A stretch of 64,000 nucleotides of DNA, from assembly GCA_023702235.1 (NCBI GenBank), contig JAMQCR010000002.1, forward strand, positions 806,001 through 870,000, in the 5' to 3' direction. The stretch's first letter is position 1. The number at the start of each line of letters is the position of its first letter. The position numbers were made by a program, and so were the translations under genes. Below, piece after piece: positions 28,673 through 37,785 of the stretch. The notes beneath the pieces were generated by a model. That model saw only the letters and a list, made by a program, of their open reading frames with translations, did no database searches and was not told the origin of the DNA. This DNA comes from Neobacillus pocheonensis. GTDB taxonomy: Bacteria; Bacillota; Bacilli; Bacillales; Cytobacillaceae.

Positions 28673-29101
28673 ATGAAAACAAATAGAATAAACTCCGAAA
28701 ATTATAATACTTTAAACCATTGTAAATTTTTAATTCAATATCATATCATTTGGTGCCCTAAGTTTAGATTTAGTGTTTTAGGTGAAAATGTAGAATCGGT
28801 ATTAAAAGAAGTATTATATACTATCGGAGAAAAATACGAATTTGAAATTAAAGAACTGGAAGTCATGCCAGATCATATCCATATGTTTGTTTCTACAAAA
28901 CCGACGGTAGCACCTACAGATGTCATTCGGACATTTAAAAGTATTTCAGCGATTGAGGTATTTAAAAGGTTGCCAAGGTTAAAACGGTTCTATTCTCGTT
29001 GTGGTTCTTTATGGAGTAAAGGATATTTCGTAAGCAGCGTTGGAAAAGTTAGTGAAGAAACTGTCAAAAGATACATACAAGAACAAAAGAGTAAAAGTTA
29101 A
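28673..29101 (+). CDS. tnpA: IS200/IS605 transposase TnpA (Y1 HUH family)
   Basis: The 142-aa protein has the HUH motif in MPDHIHMFVS (about residues 64-73) and the nucleophile Tyr in VKRYIQEQ near the C terminus. Length and layout are complete for TnpA. It catalyses single-strand excision and insertion at the end hairpins. tnpB follows after 19 bases on the same strand. Confidence 0.93.
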   Translation: MKTNRINSENYNTLNHCKFLIQYHIIWCPKFRFSVLGENVESVLKEVLYTIGEKYEFEIKELEVMPDHIHMFVSTKPTVAPTDVIRTFKSISAIEVFKRLPRLKRFYSRCGSLWSKGYFVSSVGKVSEETVKRYIQEQKSKS

Positions 29102-29120
29102 ACAGAGAGGAGTATGATAC

Positions 29121-30836
29121 GTGAGTCGTTTGAAGGAAAAAAACAAAAAAACACGTAAAAAAAATGAACAATCTAATTTCAAAAAAACATTAAACACCAT
29201 TCGTAAATATCATACTCCTCTAAATGTCATAGAAATTGAAATAAAAATTCTCCCTTCACAACATTATAAAATGATGCGAATTGGAGAACATTTACGGATT
29301 ATCCGGAACAATGTAGTTGGTGTGCTCTTTAAAAACTATAAACAGATGGTTAGAACGAAAAAATATAGAGCCTTGATGAAACAATACCGTTTGGTAACTG
29401 AGAAGATGTCCAAACAAAATGCAGATATCAAATTATTAGATAATGAACTTGATAGTTTAAAAGAAAAGCTCGAAGAGCTTCGTGAAAAATATAATGTGAC
29501 TTTTGATTTTGCCAGGAATTTTGGTGCAGAAATGCGAGAAAGAAAATTTAGCCTGCCGGATGCAGTAACAGTTTTATCCGTTTGTGAAATGGCTTGGAAA
29601 TCTATCGAAAAGATTCTATTTTCTGATGGAGAAAACCCTTATTTTTATAAACGAAATGATTTTGTTACTTTTCAAGGTAAACAGGCTGAACGCTGTATTA
29701 TTTTGAAAAAAAATAAAAAAAACAGTGAATTATTCGTTTCTCATAACGGTATGAATTTTTCCTTGATAATTAAGAAAACTGACCTTTTCATTCAAGAATC
29801 TTTATCCCGCTTTGTTCATTACATGGAAAACAGTGTTGAGATAGACAAAGAAAATGTGGAGAGACATTTGTCAGGAAAATCTATTCTACCTACTTATCGT
29901 ATTCGTAACAACCGGATTGTACGAAAAGAAATCAGAGGAAAAATAAGATACTTTCTTCAGATTGTTTCCGAAGGAAACCCAGTTGTAAAACGAAAGAAAG
30001 ATGGTTCTTATCGCCATACCTTCGGTACAGGCAGAATTGGTGGGGACATCGGAACACAATCAATTGCCATTTTTTCAATAGGCAAAGTATTGCTTAAAAA
30101 CCTAGCTGAACGTTCTAATTCAAGTTTTAAATTAGAACGGGAAATTACGAATATCCAAAGATATATAGACCGTTCTAGAAGAACAATGAACCCCAAAAAT
30201 TACAATGCTGATGGAACGATTAAAAAAGGTAAAAAAACATGGGGTTTTTCGAATCGGTATTTAAACGCACAAAGAAAATTACGGAACTTACAAAGAAAAG
30301 CAGCTGAAAGTCGCAAATATGCCCATAATGAAGACATAAACTATTTTCGAACATTAGGTGACGAACTTATAATTGAATCCATGAATATTAGAGCTTTGCA
30401 AAAGAAAGCAAAAGTAGCCACAAAAAGTGACAAAACAGGCAAATGGAACAAAAGAAAACGTTTTGGTAAAAGCATTTTAAACCGTAGTCCTGGATATTTT
30501 ATCGAACAAGTAAAATATCGTTTTAGATTGACAGGTGGAACAGTAAAGGAAGTTAATACTTGGACATTTAAAGCCTCTCAATATGATCATGTTTTAGATA
30601 CGGAAAATAAAAAGCAATTATCCAAACGATGGCATACTTTGCCTTGCGGAACGAAAATTCAACGTGATCTATACTCAGCATTTTTACTGTATTGTTCGGA
30701 AAAAGATTTGCAAAAACCAAATAATGAAATGTGTCATAATACATTTGAAAAATTTTATCAATTTCACGAATTATGCATTAAAGAAATAAAAAACAACCGG
30801 ATGGTTGTTCTAAATAGTGGGATTAAAATTTCTTAA
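29121..30836 (+). CDS. tnpB: TnpB-family RNA-guided nuclease, large variant
   Basis: The 571-aa protein has the three RuvC acidic positions: Asp in GGDIGTQSIAIFS (about 310), Glu in DELIIESMNIRAL (about 418) and Asp in IQRDLYSAFL (about 515). It is much longer than the usual 370-420 aa TnpB, mainly by a coiled-coil-rich N-terminal part (about 60-300). The paired CxxC zinc-finger cysteines between RuvC-II and -III are absent; the region instead reads TFKASQYDH and LSKRWH. GTG 29121 follows GAGAGGAG. It should cut DNA matching its guide and help retain the element. Confidence 0.9.
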   Translation: MSRLKEKNKKTRKKNEQSNFKKTLNTIRKYHTPLNVIEIEIKILPSQHYKMMRIGEHLRIIRNNVVGVLFKNYKQMVRTKKYRALMKQYRLVTEKMSKQNADIKLLDNELDSLKEKLEELREKYNVTFDFARNFGAEMRERKFSLPDAVTVLSVCEMAWKSIEKILFSDGENPYFYKRNDFVTFQGKQAERCIILKKNKKNSELFVSHNGMNFSLIIKKTDLFIQESLSRFVHYMENSVEIDKENVERHLSGKSILPTYRIRNNRIVRKEIRGKIRYFLQIVSEGNPVVKRKKDGSYRHTFGTGRIGGDIGTQSIAIFSIGKVLLKNLAERSNSSFKLEREITNIQRYIDRSRRTMNPKNYNADGTIKKGKKTWGFSNRYLNAQRKLRNLQRKAAESRKYAHNEDINYFRTLGDELIIESMNIRALQKKAKVATKSDKTGKWNKRKRFGKSILNRSPGYFIEQVKYRFRLTGGTVKEVNTWTFKASQYDHVLDTENKKQLSKRWHTLPCGTKIQRDLYSAFLLYCSEKDLQKPNNEMCHNTFEKFYQFHELCIKEIKNNRMVVLNSGIKIS

Positions 30837-31045
30837 TCCATTACTTTCAAAATACATTTCAGGGGTTTGACTTAGCCTCCGTTTCCAACTGGAAAGAAAG
30901 CAAACGCTAATGTGGTCAGCAGATTGCTTGTTTGTTGGTTTTCACCCCTATAGCTAGTGCGTAATGCCGATGGAAGGTTACCTTCATGTACGCTTACGAG
31001 AAACTATATGTGGAGACCCCACGCGGGCTTGCCCCGTGGAGTGAG
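30837..31045 (+). ncRNA. Candidate omega RNA (reRNA) scaffold at the tnpB 3' end
   Basis: About 200 non-coding bases lie between the tnpB stop and the element's right end. They include paired tracts such as GTTTCCAACTGGAAA, ATGGAAGGTTACCTTCAT and the right-end hairpin 31019-31039. In studied TnpB systems the guide scaffold is made from this position, and the guide is the flanking DNA immediately beyond the right end (here yceI, from 31046). Not confirmed by a covariance model. Confidence 0.5.
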
Positions 31046-31205
31046 TCAGACTAGCTGCGTCAATATAGAAGCGAACAGACGCCGTCGATAAATTATCGGG
31101 ATAGAAAGCCACTTGAGCCTGATAACGTTCGAATACTCCTTTTACTCGGGAATTCATCAGATGTTTGACGCTCTCGAAGTAAATCAACTGTACAAAATAT
31201 TCCAT
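31046..31205 (-). pseudogene. yceI-family gene, 5' half
   Basis: Minus-strand reading from ATG 31205 gives VKHLMNSRVKGVFERYQ, PDNLSTASVRFYIDAASL, the N-terminal strand pattern of YceI. It is cut by the IS element after the Ser-Leu codons. Together with 28165-28520 it makes one gene of about 170 codons. Confidence 0.75.
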
Positions 31206-31560
31206 TGAACTCTCAGGCTTAAGCTAACGGGTAACGATAGTTCAATTAACCGCCCTTTCAGTGGGGCGGTTTTCCTATGGTCGAAAAATCAACATTAAGG
31301 TTTAACATAGCCAATGGAATAGGCCATCGATTGAATCGAAACTAAGATGGACCATAACAGGCAAAGTAAGAAAAAGACATATTCCACACACTTTTTCGAT
31401 TATTTCGCAATTCAAAATAAACAGTATATTTATCTATCTGAATAACCAAGATTTTGGTAAAATACTTATAAAAGCTTGTTTGAAAGAATGGTAATTAAAT
31501 CATCACATACGAATTCTTCATATTTGATATATTGCATTAGCCATAAAAGGGGAGTACTAC

Positions 31561-31770
31561 ATGTGGATTTGGATTATTGTTTTTGTTCTGTTTATCGTCC
31601 TATCGATCGTGCTTGAGGAGACAGGCTATTATTTTTGGAATCAATATTTAAACGGGCCTAAATATGGAATGCAACTAAAATGGAAGAAAAGAATGATGAC
31701 CCTTTTAACTTTATTTAAGAAAAAATTACAAATAGACATACATCAAACCAAGAAAGAAAAGAGTTCATAA
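31561..31770 (+). CDS. Small membrane protein of unknown function (69 aa)
   Basis: One hydrophobic helix fills residues 2-20 (WIWIIVFVLFIVLSIV), followed by a basic cytoplasmic tail rich in Lys. AAAGGGGAG lies close before ATG 31561. No known family recognised; codon use looks normal. It is followed by the YkvS-like gene. Confidence 0.65.
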   Translation: MWIWIIVFVLFIVLSIVLEETGYYFWNQYLNGPKYGMQLKWKKRMMTLLTLFKKKLQIDIHQTKKEKSS

Positions 31771-31830
31771 GGAAATCATGTAAGAAAGAAAAAGTAATAG
31801 GCTTATTGTACTTTTCTATGGAGGGAAAAA

Positions 31831-32058
31831 ATGATATTCAAGGATAAAGAAATAGCAGAAATGGGAGATCATATTCTTTTTAAGAAAGCAATCAAAGGGA
31901 TTGTTGAGAAGGTAAATGAAAATTCAGTCATTGTGAATATAACCGAAAATAAGACGGAATTGAAGTTTGAAGGAAATAGAACCGTTGTAGCACATAAAAA
32001 CTACAAGATTTTGATCGTGCATGATGTGAAAGAAAACGTCATATATACTCAATTTTAA
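31831..32058 (+). CDS. YkvS-like DUF2187 family protein
   Basis: The 75-aa protein contains GDHILFKKAIKGIVEKVNENSVIVNIT and VVAHKNYKIL, a small beta-barrel (KOW/SH3-like) pattern seen in B. subtilis YkvS. GGAGGG precedes ATG 31831. Function of the family is unknown. Confidence 0.8.
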   Translation: MIFKDKEIAEMGDHILFKKAIKGIVEKVNENSVIVNITENKTELKFEGNRTVVAHKNYKILIVHDVKENVIYTQF

Positions 32059-32693
32059 ATGAACTAATTCTTTTCTTGGACAATAATTCGTTTTGCCAGA
32101 GAAGATAAAGGGAGGATCTTGTCCATTTAAATTAACAGTAAATAAATAACAATAAGAAAATTTTTCTGAAAATTCAATTTCAATTTAAATTTGAAAATGT
32201 AAGCGTTTTCCATCATAATAAATAATGGGTTGGATGGCATGCGTGGCCGTCAGCGTATCTAGCGTAGGTGGCCGATACTAGGGACAGATGTAGATTTTTC
32301 TTGTAGTAAAAAACGTAACATAGTTTGTTAAATCATCTGGAAAATCAAGGATGAAGGAGAATAGGAGAATTATAAGAAAAACTTCATATAAATAAACGTG
32401 CTGGATCGATTAAATCGCTATCCAGTTTTTTAGTGGTAATACGATCAATACTCGGATATTTAGAAATGACTTTTACGACACGTTCATTCTCTAAAATTTT
32501 AAAGAAATGAAATGGGAAACGGGTTGAAATGATTTACTTCTATTGTGGATAATATTTGCTATGTTTGCACTTATCCATATAACAGCCCTTCTCAGCTAAA
32601 GTGTTTGTACTCTACATTTTGCTGGAAGGGCCAAATATGTTAACTAGCGGAAACACTGAAAACTGTTCACCGTTACATTCGTTGTATTTCATT
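32059..32693. other. Gene-free stretch with one cre-like site
   Basis: No convincing ORF. TGTAAGCGTTTTCCA at 32198-32212 resembles a CcpA cre box, with no intact target gene behind it. The rest looks like unconstrained AT-rich sequence, possibly the remains of a catabolite-controlled gene. Confidence 0.4.
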
Positions 32694-32837
32694 CATTTTT
32701 TCGTTTTGTTCCATTTGATTTAATTTACTCCTTGTGTATCTATTGGAGAAAAATAACAATAGGATGAAAAAAATTAAACATCCTCCCATAATCAACAAGA
32801 AATAATCTAACCAATCAATGAGAACTGAAAACTCCAT
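32694..32837 (-). CDS. Small single-pass membrane protein (47 aa)
   Basis: Minus-strand ORF MEFSVLIDWLDYFLLIMGG... has a hydrophobic helix (residues 11-31) and a basic/polar C-terminal tail. AGGGGG lies about 7 bases before the ATG. No family recognised. Confidence 0.5.
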
Positions 32838-32934
32838 TCAAATCCCCCTCGTATAATGACTTGTCTTCTATGTAATTCTATAAATGTAAAAAAATCCCTT
32901 CTATTAAAGGCTTGACCTTTTTAAAGTTAAGTAT

Positions 32935-33167
32935 TTATTTGACCATTACATTGGTTAAGGAAAAGAAATCAAGATGGATGGTAGATTTAAGTTCATCCTG
33001 AATTTGAATTCTTTTATTTAAAGTATCAATTTTTGTTACAAATCCAACGCGTGTAATAAAAAAGCCGTTTTTCCATGTGGTAATTTCTAAAAGCATATTG
33101 GTAGCCATGCTTTCAGATAATAGTCGTTCCATTTCTTCATACCACGATCTTTAGGATCTTTATTCAT
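32935..33167 (-). pseudogene. YolD-like protein, frameshifted and shortened
   Basis: From ATG 33167 the minus strand reads MNKDPKDRGMKKW, the N-terminal hallmark of YolD-like proteins. After a frame break near 33130 it continues with ITRVGFVTKIDTLNKRIQIQDE and LDFFSLTNV, the C-terminal beta-rich half. The middle is shorter than usual (family about 100-115 aa). GGGGGAA precedes the start. YolD proteins are linked to DNA damage/Y-family polymerase genes, but none is here. Confidence 0.65.
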
Positions 33168-33535
33168 TAAAAATTCCCCCTCTTCCATATATTATAGGAA
33201 CATTTGTTCTTATTAGGAGTATATTAAAAAAAATTTTGGATATCCTACATCCCCCTACAGTTTTTTGCCAGTCATGCAGCCTTAAGGCTGAGATTTTTCT
33301 TCAGAAATTAGGACTTTATAAGCTTAAGGTTAAAAGCATACTGAACGACTTTGGGTGGCAGCACTACGGACTGATCAGAAAGGAAAGAGCACCCTTTCTG
33401 TCATTCCGTACGTGTCGCTTCGGCATTAAATGGAACGATAACCACGGACTGTACGGCTTACTCCTATATTCCGTAGGTTCCTGTTCCATTTACGGCTATC
33501 GCCGCCATACCCAACGAGCCGAAAACAGGAACAAA
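33168..33535. other. Intergenic stretch, no gene recognised
   Basis: A 101-codon open frame lies at 33236-33541 but has no ribosome site and odd composition, so I do not call it. The sequence ATTAAATGGAACGATAACC...GTTCCATTTACGG near 33424-33495 is partly self-complementary. It lies directly before the truncated IS copy. Confidence 0.3.
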
Positions 33536-33597
33536 GATTGAAAGATTAAAAGAATAAAAGAAAAAAGATTGAAAGATCAAAAGAATAAAAGACAAAG
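33536..33597 (+). repeat. Tandem duplication of a 31-base AG-rich unit
   Basis: Two units starting GATTGAAAGAT at 33536 and 33567, differing at two or three positions, abut the left end of IS1182-type copy 1. Slippage is the likely origin. Confidence 0.65.
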
Positions 33598-35217
33598 TTG
33601 TTGAGAGCTTCTGCCTTTTTTTGTTTTATAATAAAGGTATCAATATCCGGCGGGTGGGCAAACAATGATATTCAGTCCTTATATGGATCTTTATAACTTG
33701 ATCATTCCGGAAGATAACCTTTTACGGAAATTGGATAACTTAATCGATTTTTCTTTTGTCTATGACGAATTGAAGGATAAATATTGTATGGACAATGGGC
33801 GGAACGCAATTGATCCTATTCGCATGTTTAAATATTTATTATTAAAAATGATTTATGATTTGTCAGATGTAGTAGATCGCACAAGGTATGACATGTCCTT
33901 CAAGGTTTTCATTCACATGGCTCCTGAGGATGAAGTCATTGATCCTAGCTCCTTGACTAAGTTTCGGAAGCTACGTCTGAAAGATGGTAATCTTCTGGAT
34001 TTGCTTATTAATAAGACAGTAGAAATTGCAATTGAAAAAGAGGTCATCAAAAGTAAATCTATCATTGTGGATGCGACCCATACAAAAGCTCGTTATAACT
34101 AGATGAAGCCAAAAGAAATCCTAATGGAGCGTTCCAAAAAACTTAGGAAGTCCATCTATCAGGTAAATGAAGCGATGAAAGAAAAGTTTCCGGCTAAGAC
34201 GAAAACAGATGTACTGGCGGACGAGATTGTCTATTCTCAGGAACTTATTAAGGTCATTGAAAAGGAAGAAAACCTGGTTCAGTATCCAAAAATAAAGGAA
34301 CAGTTGAATCTGCTGAAAGAGACGGTCGCAGATGATATCGAACAGTTACAGAGCATAAATGATCAGGATGCAAAAAGTGGCCACAAGACTGCCGATTCAT
34401 CGTTTTTTGGCTATAAGACTCATCTTGCGATGAGTGAGGAACGAATTATTACTGCCGCGACAGTTACCAGGGGTGAAAAGAATGACGGAAAACAATTACA
34501 GACACTTATTGAAAAAAGTTTAGAAGCAGGAATGGAAATTGATACGGTCATTGGTGACGCAGCATATTCGGAAAAGGATAATATTCAATACAGTAAGAAA
34601 AATGAAATCCATCTTGTCGCTAAACTGAATCCTTTGATTACTCAGGGAGGCCGTAAGAAGGAAGACAAATTTGAATTCAATAAGGATGCCGGCATGTATG
34701 TCTGTAAGGCAGGTCATATGGCGATTCGGAAAGCACGGCAAGGAAAAAAGGATGTAGGAAAAAATCAAACTGACACATACTACTTTGACGTAGAGAAGTG
34801 CAAACGATGTCCTTTTCAAGAGGGGTGCTACAAAAAAGAAGCGAAAACCAAAACCTATTCTGTTTCGATTAAGTCAGACGAACACTCAGAACAGGCCAAA
34901 TTCCAGGAAAGTGAGTACTTCAAGGAGAAATCGAAGGAGCGTTACAAGATTGAGGCAAAAAATAGCGAATTGAAGCATAGGCACGGGTACGATGTTGCGA
35001 CATCCTCGGGTCTAATTGGCATGGAATTACAAGGAGCCATGGCAATATTCACGGTGAACTTGAAAAGGATTATAAAACTCCTGGGTTAAAAAGTAGTGAT
35101 CCAGGGACCAAATATAAGAAAAAGCCGACTCTTCTTCCAAAAAGATGGAATGAGGATCGGCTTTTCTTATGTGGTTATCTAGAAAAATCAGAAAATCGGA
35201 AGATTTTCAGTGCCCTC
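33597..35217 (+). mobile_element. IS1182-type insertion sequence, copy 1 (left end missing)
   Basis: Nearly identical to copy 2 from GTTGTTGAGAGC (33597) through to the right terminal repeat TTTTCAGTGCCCTC (ending 35217). The left 48 bases including the terminal inverted repeat are absent, so it cannot move by itself. A hairpin terminator (AAAGCCGA/TCGGCTTTTC, 35125-35168) follows the transposase. Confidence 0.85.
33665..35089 (+). pseudogene. IS1182-family transposase, nonsense mutation
   Basis: DDE transposase with an N-terminal YMDLYNLIIPEDNLLRKLD block, a central IIVDATHTKARYN (first acidic residue), TADSSFFGYKTHLAM and GDAAYSEKDN, a cysteine cluster KCKRCPFQEGCYKK, and C-terminal RYKIEAKNSELKHRHGYD (final Glu). 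Codon 146 is TAG (34100-34102) where copy 2 has CAG. Copy 1 also lacks 6 bases (two codons) near 33870. The rest is open to 35089. Confidence 0.88.
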
Positions 35218-35238
35218 CCTAATTCAGGGGGCTTTTTT
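35211..35238 (+). terminator. Terminator-like hairpin in the spacer between the two IS copies
   Basis: GCCCTC pairs with GGGGGC across CCTAATTCA and is followed by TTTTTTG. It overlaps the right terminal repeat of copy 1. Confidence 0.55.
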
Positions 35239-35272
35239 GTTTGTTAAGCAAAAAGGCAGCCTGATTCTACAA

Positions 35273-36966
35273 GAGGGCACTGAAAAAGTCCCTCTAAAGG
35301 CAAAAAAGGTAGAAATCTCAGTTGTTGAGAGCTTCTGTCTTTTTTTGTTTTATAATAAAGGTATCAATATCCGGCGGGTGGGCAAACAATGATTAAAAAT
35401 CAAGAAACAATGATATTCAGTCCTTATATGGATCTTTATAACTTGATCATTCCGGAAGATAACCTTTTACGGAAATTGGATAACTTAATCGATTTTTCTT
35501 TTGTCTATGAGGAATTGAAGGATAAATATTGTATGGACAATGGGCGGAACGCAATTGATCCTATTCGCATGTTTAAATATTTATTATTAAAAACGATTTA
35601 TGATTTGTCAGATGTAGATGTGGTAGATCGCACAAGGTATGACATGTCCTTCAAGTTTTTCCTTCACATGGCTCCTGAGGATGCAGTCATTGATCCTAGC
35701 TCCTTGACTAAGTTTCGGAAGCTACGTCTGAAAGATGGTAATCTTCTGGATTTGCTTATTAATAAGACAGTAGAAATTGCAATTGAAAAAGAGGTCATCA
35801 AAAGTAAATCTATCATTGTGGATGCGACCCATACAAAAGCTCGTTATAACCAGATGAAGCCAAAAGAAATCCTAATGGAGCGTTCCAAAAAACTTAGGAA
35901 GTCCATCTATCAGGTAAATGAAGCGATGAAAGAAAAGTTTCCTGCTAAGACGAAAACAGATGTACTGGAGGACGAGATTGTCTATTCTCAGGAACTTATT
36001 AAGGTCATTGAAAAGGAAGAAAACCTGGTTCAGTATCCAAAAATAAAGGAACAGTTGAATCTGCTGAAAGAGACGGTCGCAGATGATATCGAACAGTTAC
36101 AGAGCATAAATGATCAGGATGCAAAAGTGGGCCACAAGACTGCCGATTCATCGTTTTTTGGCTATAAGACTCATCTTGCGATGAGTGAGGAACGAATTAT
36201 TACTGCCGCGACAGTTACCACGGGTGAAAAGAATGACGGAAAACAATTACAGACACTTATTGAAAAAAGTTTAGAAGCAGGAATGGAAATTGATACGGTC
36301 ATTGGTGACGCAGCATATTCGGAAAAGGATAATATTCAATACAGTAAGAAAAATGAAATCCATCTTGTCGCTAAACTGAATCCTTTGATTACTCAGGAGG
36401 CCGTAAGAAGGAAGACGAATTTGAATTCAATAAGGATGCCGGCATGTATGTCTGTAAGGCAGGTCATATGGCGATTCGGAAAGCACGGCAAGGAAAAAAG
36501 GATGTAGGAAAAAATCAAACTGACACATACTACTTTGACGTAGAGAAGTGCAAACGATGTCCTTTTCAAGAGGGGTGCTACAAAAAAGAAGCGAAAACCA
36601 AAACCTATTCTGTTTCGATTAAGTCAGACGAACACTCAGAACAGGCAAATTCCAGGAAAGTGAGTACTTCAAGGAGAAATCGAAGGAGCGTTACAAGATT
36701 GAGGCAAAAAATAGCGAATTGAAGCATAGGCACGGGTACGATGTTGCGACATCCTCGGGTCTAATTGGCATGGAATTACAAGGAGCCATGGCAATATTCA
36801 CGGTGAACTTGAAAAGGATTATAAAACTCCTGGGTTAAAAAGTAGTGATCCAGGGACCAAATATAAGAAAAAGCCGACTCTTCTTCCAAAAAGATGGAAT
36901 GAGGATCGGTTTTTCTTATGTGGTTATCTAGAAAAATCAGAAAATCGGAAGATTTTCAGTGCCCTC
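35273..36966 (+). mobile_element. IS1182-type insertion sequence, copy 2 (complete ends, 1694 bp)
   Basis: Left end GAGGGCACTGAAAA (35273) and right end TTTTCAGTGCCCTC (36966) are perfect inverted repeats. The element is flanked by the direct repeat ATTCTACAA (35264-35272 and 36967-36975), a 9-base target duplication. This fixes the boundaries. Confidence 0.92.
35389..36838 (+). pseudogene. IS1182-family transposase, two frameshifts
   Basis: Same protein as in copy 1, with an intact CAG codon where copy 1 has TAG. It has lost one G near 36397 (CAGGAGG versus CAGGGAGG) and one C near 36646 (AGGCAAA versus AGGCCAAA), so the catalytic C-terminal Glu region is out of frame. RBS GGCGGGTGG lies before ATG 35389. 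Neither copy encodes a full transposase, but their lesions are complementary. Confidence 0.88.
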
Positions 36967-37249
36967 ATTCTACAAGTAGGTCTTTTTATTATGCCTACTT
37001 TAAGAAAAAGGAATATGTAAGACAGAGCGCAAAGAAAGAGATAAGCTTGCTGGACGTTAAGTAGACCAATGAGTACTTTTTCTCCAATTATTGATCAATG
37101 TAACGAAATAGCTTAATAGTATATCTTTTTTGAGATATTTCTATTTGGTTATCGTTGGCATTGATCTACTGGGGAACGAGTAAGCATTGGTCTATTTTTT
37201 GTTCCTAGATTATAAAAAAATCGGAACAAAATGAAATTTCACCCATGGA

Positions 37250-37320
37250 TTTTTATATTTTTTTTACACCTTTGCGCGAAATTTTTACCCTATTTTTACG
37301 CGAAACCGAAGTAGAATTAA
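37250..37320 (+). promoter_or_regulatory. KdpE box and kdp promoter region
   Basis: T5-A-T-A-T8-ACACC at 37250-37270 matches, with one or two changes, the E. coli KdpE operator (TTTTTATAC, T7, ACACC). Two direct repeats TTTGCGCGAAA (37271-37281) and TTTACGCGAAA (37295-37305) follow. TAGAAT at 37312-37317 is a possible -10 box. Confidence 0.65.
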
Positions 37321-37394
37321 TCTACGCCAAAGAGGTCACTCAATACTAAACAAAGATAATCACTGAATTAGTTTGAGGAGGAATTTAGTAAATT

Positions 37395-37535
37395 TACTGA
37401 GATACACGGAAAAGGATTTAACTATAGGGGGGGATATGAAAAATATCTTGAGTCTTAGGTGTATCTTTAATCCGAAGTTTGAGTAAGCCGAACGAAGAGA
37501 ATTTCCACTGGTTGATTAATCGGAAGCACTCAACA
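37395..37535 (+). ncRNA. Structured kdp leader, candidate riboswitch
   Basis: A stem of GATACAC with GTGTATC (about 37401-37407 and 37459-37465) encloses TTTAACTATAGGGGGGG and a GATAT-GAAA-ATATC hairpin. A second hairpin pairs TTGAGT/ACTCAA with inner CCGA/TCGG (37479-37532). kdp operons of the B. cereus group have a ydaO-type c-di-AMP riboswitch here; TTAA...GGGGG and AGGTGTATC are reminiscent of it, but the full consensus is not visible to me. Confidence 0.4.
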
Positions 37536-37563
37536 GTTGAAAACATGAGGATGGAGGTTAGGT

Positions 37564-37653
37564 ATGTTTAACAACGATTTTGTATCAATTGTACTTTTTG
37601 TTTTAGCCTTTGCTATTTTTGGGGGATTTACTTTATTTAGTGAAAAAGCATGA
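37564..37653 (+). CDS. 29-aa membrane peptide preceding kdpF
   Basis: ATGGAGG lies 7 bases before ATG 37564. The peptide MFNNDFVSIVLFVLAFAIFG... is a single hydrophobic helix ending FSEKA. kdpF follows after 13 bases with its own AGGAGG overlapping the stop codon, so both are probably co-translated with kdpFABC. It resembles KdpF in size and layout and could be a second KdpF-like subunit. Confidence 0.6.
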   Translation: MFNNDFVSIVLFVLAFAIFGGFTLFSEKA

Positions 37654-37666
37654 GGAGGAAATCGGT

Positions 37667-37744
37667 ATGCTTATACCAGGAATCATTGGAGTAGCTTTAA
37701 TTGTTTATTTGACCTACGTCTTAATTAAACCTGAAAAGTTTTAG
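37667..37744 (+). CDS. kdpF: Potassium-transporting ATPase subunit KdpF
   Basis: 25 residues, MLIPGIIGVALIVYLTYVLIKPEKF split as one helix plus the terminal KPEKF. E. coli KdpF likewise ends in a short charged EAF/EKF tail. KdpF stabilises the KdpABC complex in the membrane. AGGAGG precedes ATG 37667; kdpA follows after 41 bases. Confidence 0.85.
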   Translation: MLIPGIIGVALIVYLTYVLIKPEKF

Positions 37745-37785
37745 GATGAATTTAACAATGATGAACAAATGGGAGGAACACCGAA

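Larger units (their letters stand above)
28521..31045 (+). mobile_element. IS200/IS605-type element inserted in yceI
   Basis: About 2.5 kb carrying tnpA and tnpB. The ends carry matching subterminal hairpins, CCACG(T/C)GGGC-TT-GCCCCGTGG, at 28542-28562 and 31019-31039. Removing the element joins the two yceI halves in frame (GAGTAG to TCAGAC), so the boundaries are known to within a few bases and there is no target duplication, as expected for single-strand transposition. Confidence 0.85.

Noticed and set aside
33236..33541. 101-codon plus-strand frame before IS copy 1
   Set aside because: No ribosome site, unusual residue composition and no recognisable motif; the sequence is partly self-complementary.
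33536..33597. Short CRISPR array
   Set aside because: Only two abutting low-complexity units, no spacers and no cas genes.
35264..35272. Composite transposon made of the two IS1182-type copies
   Set aside because: The copies are separated by only 55 bases and copy 1 lacks its left end; the 9-base duplication belongs to copy 2 alone.
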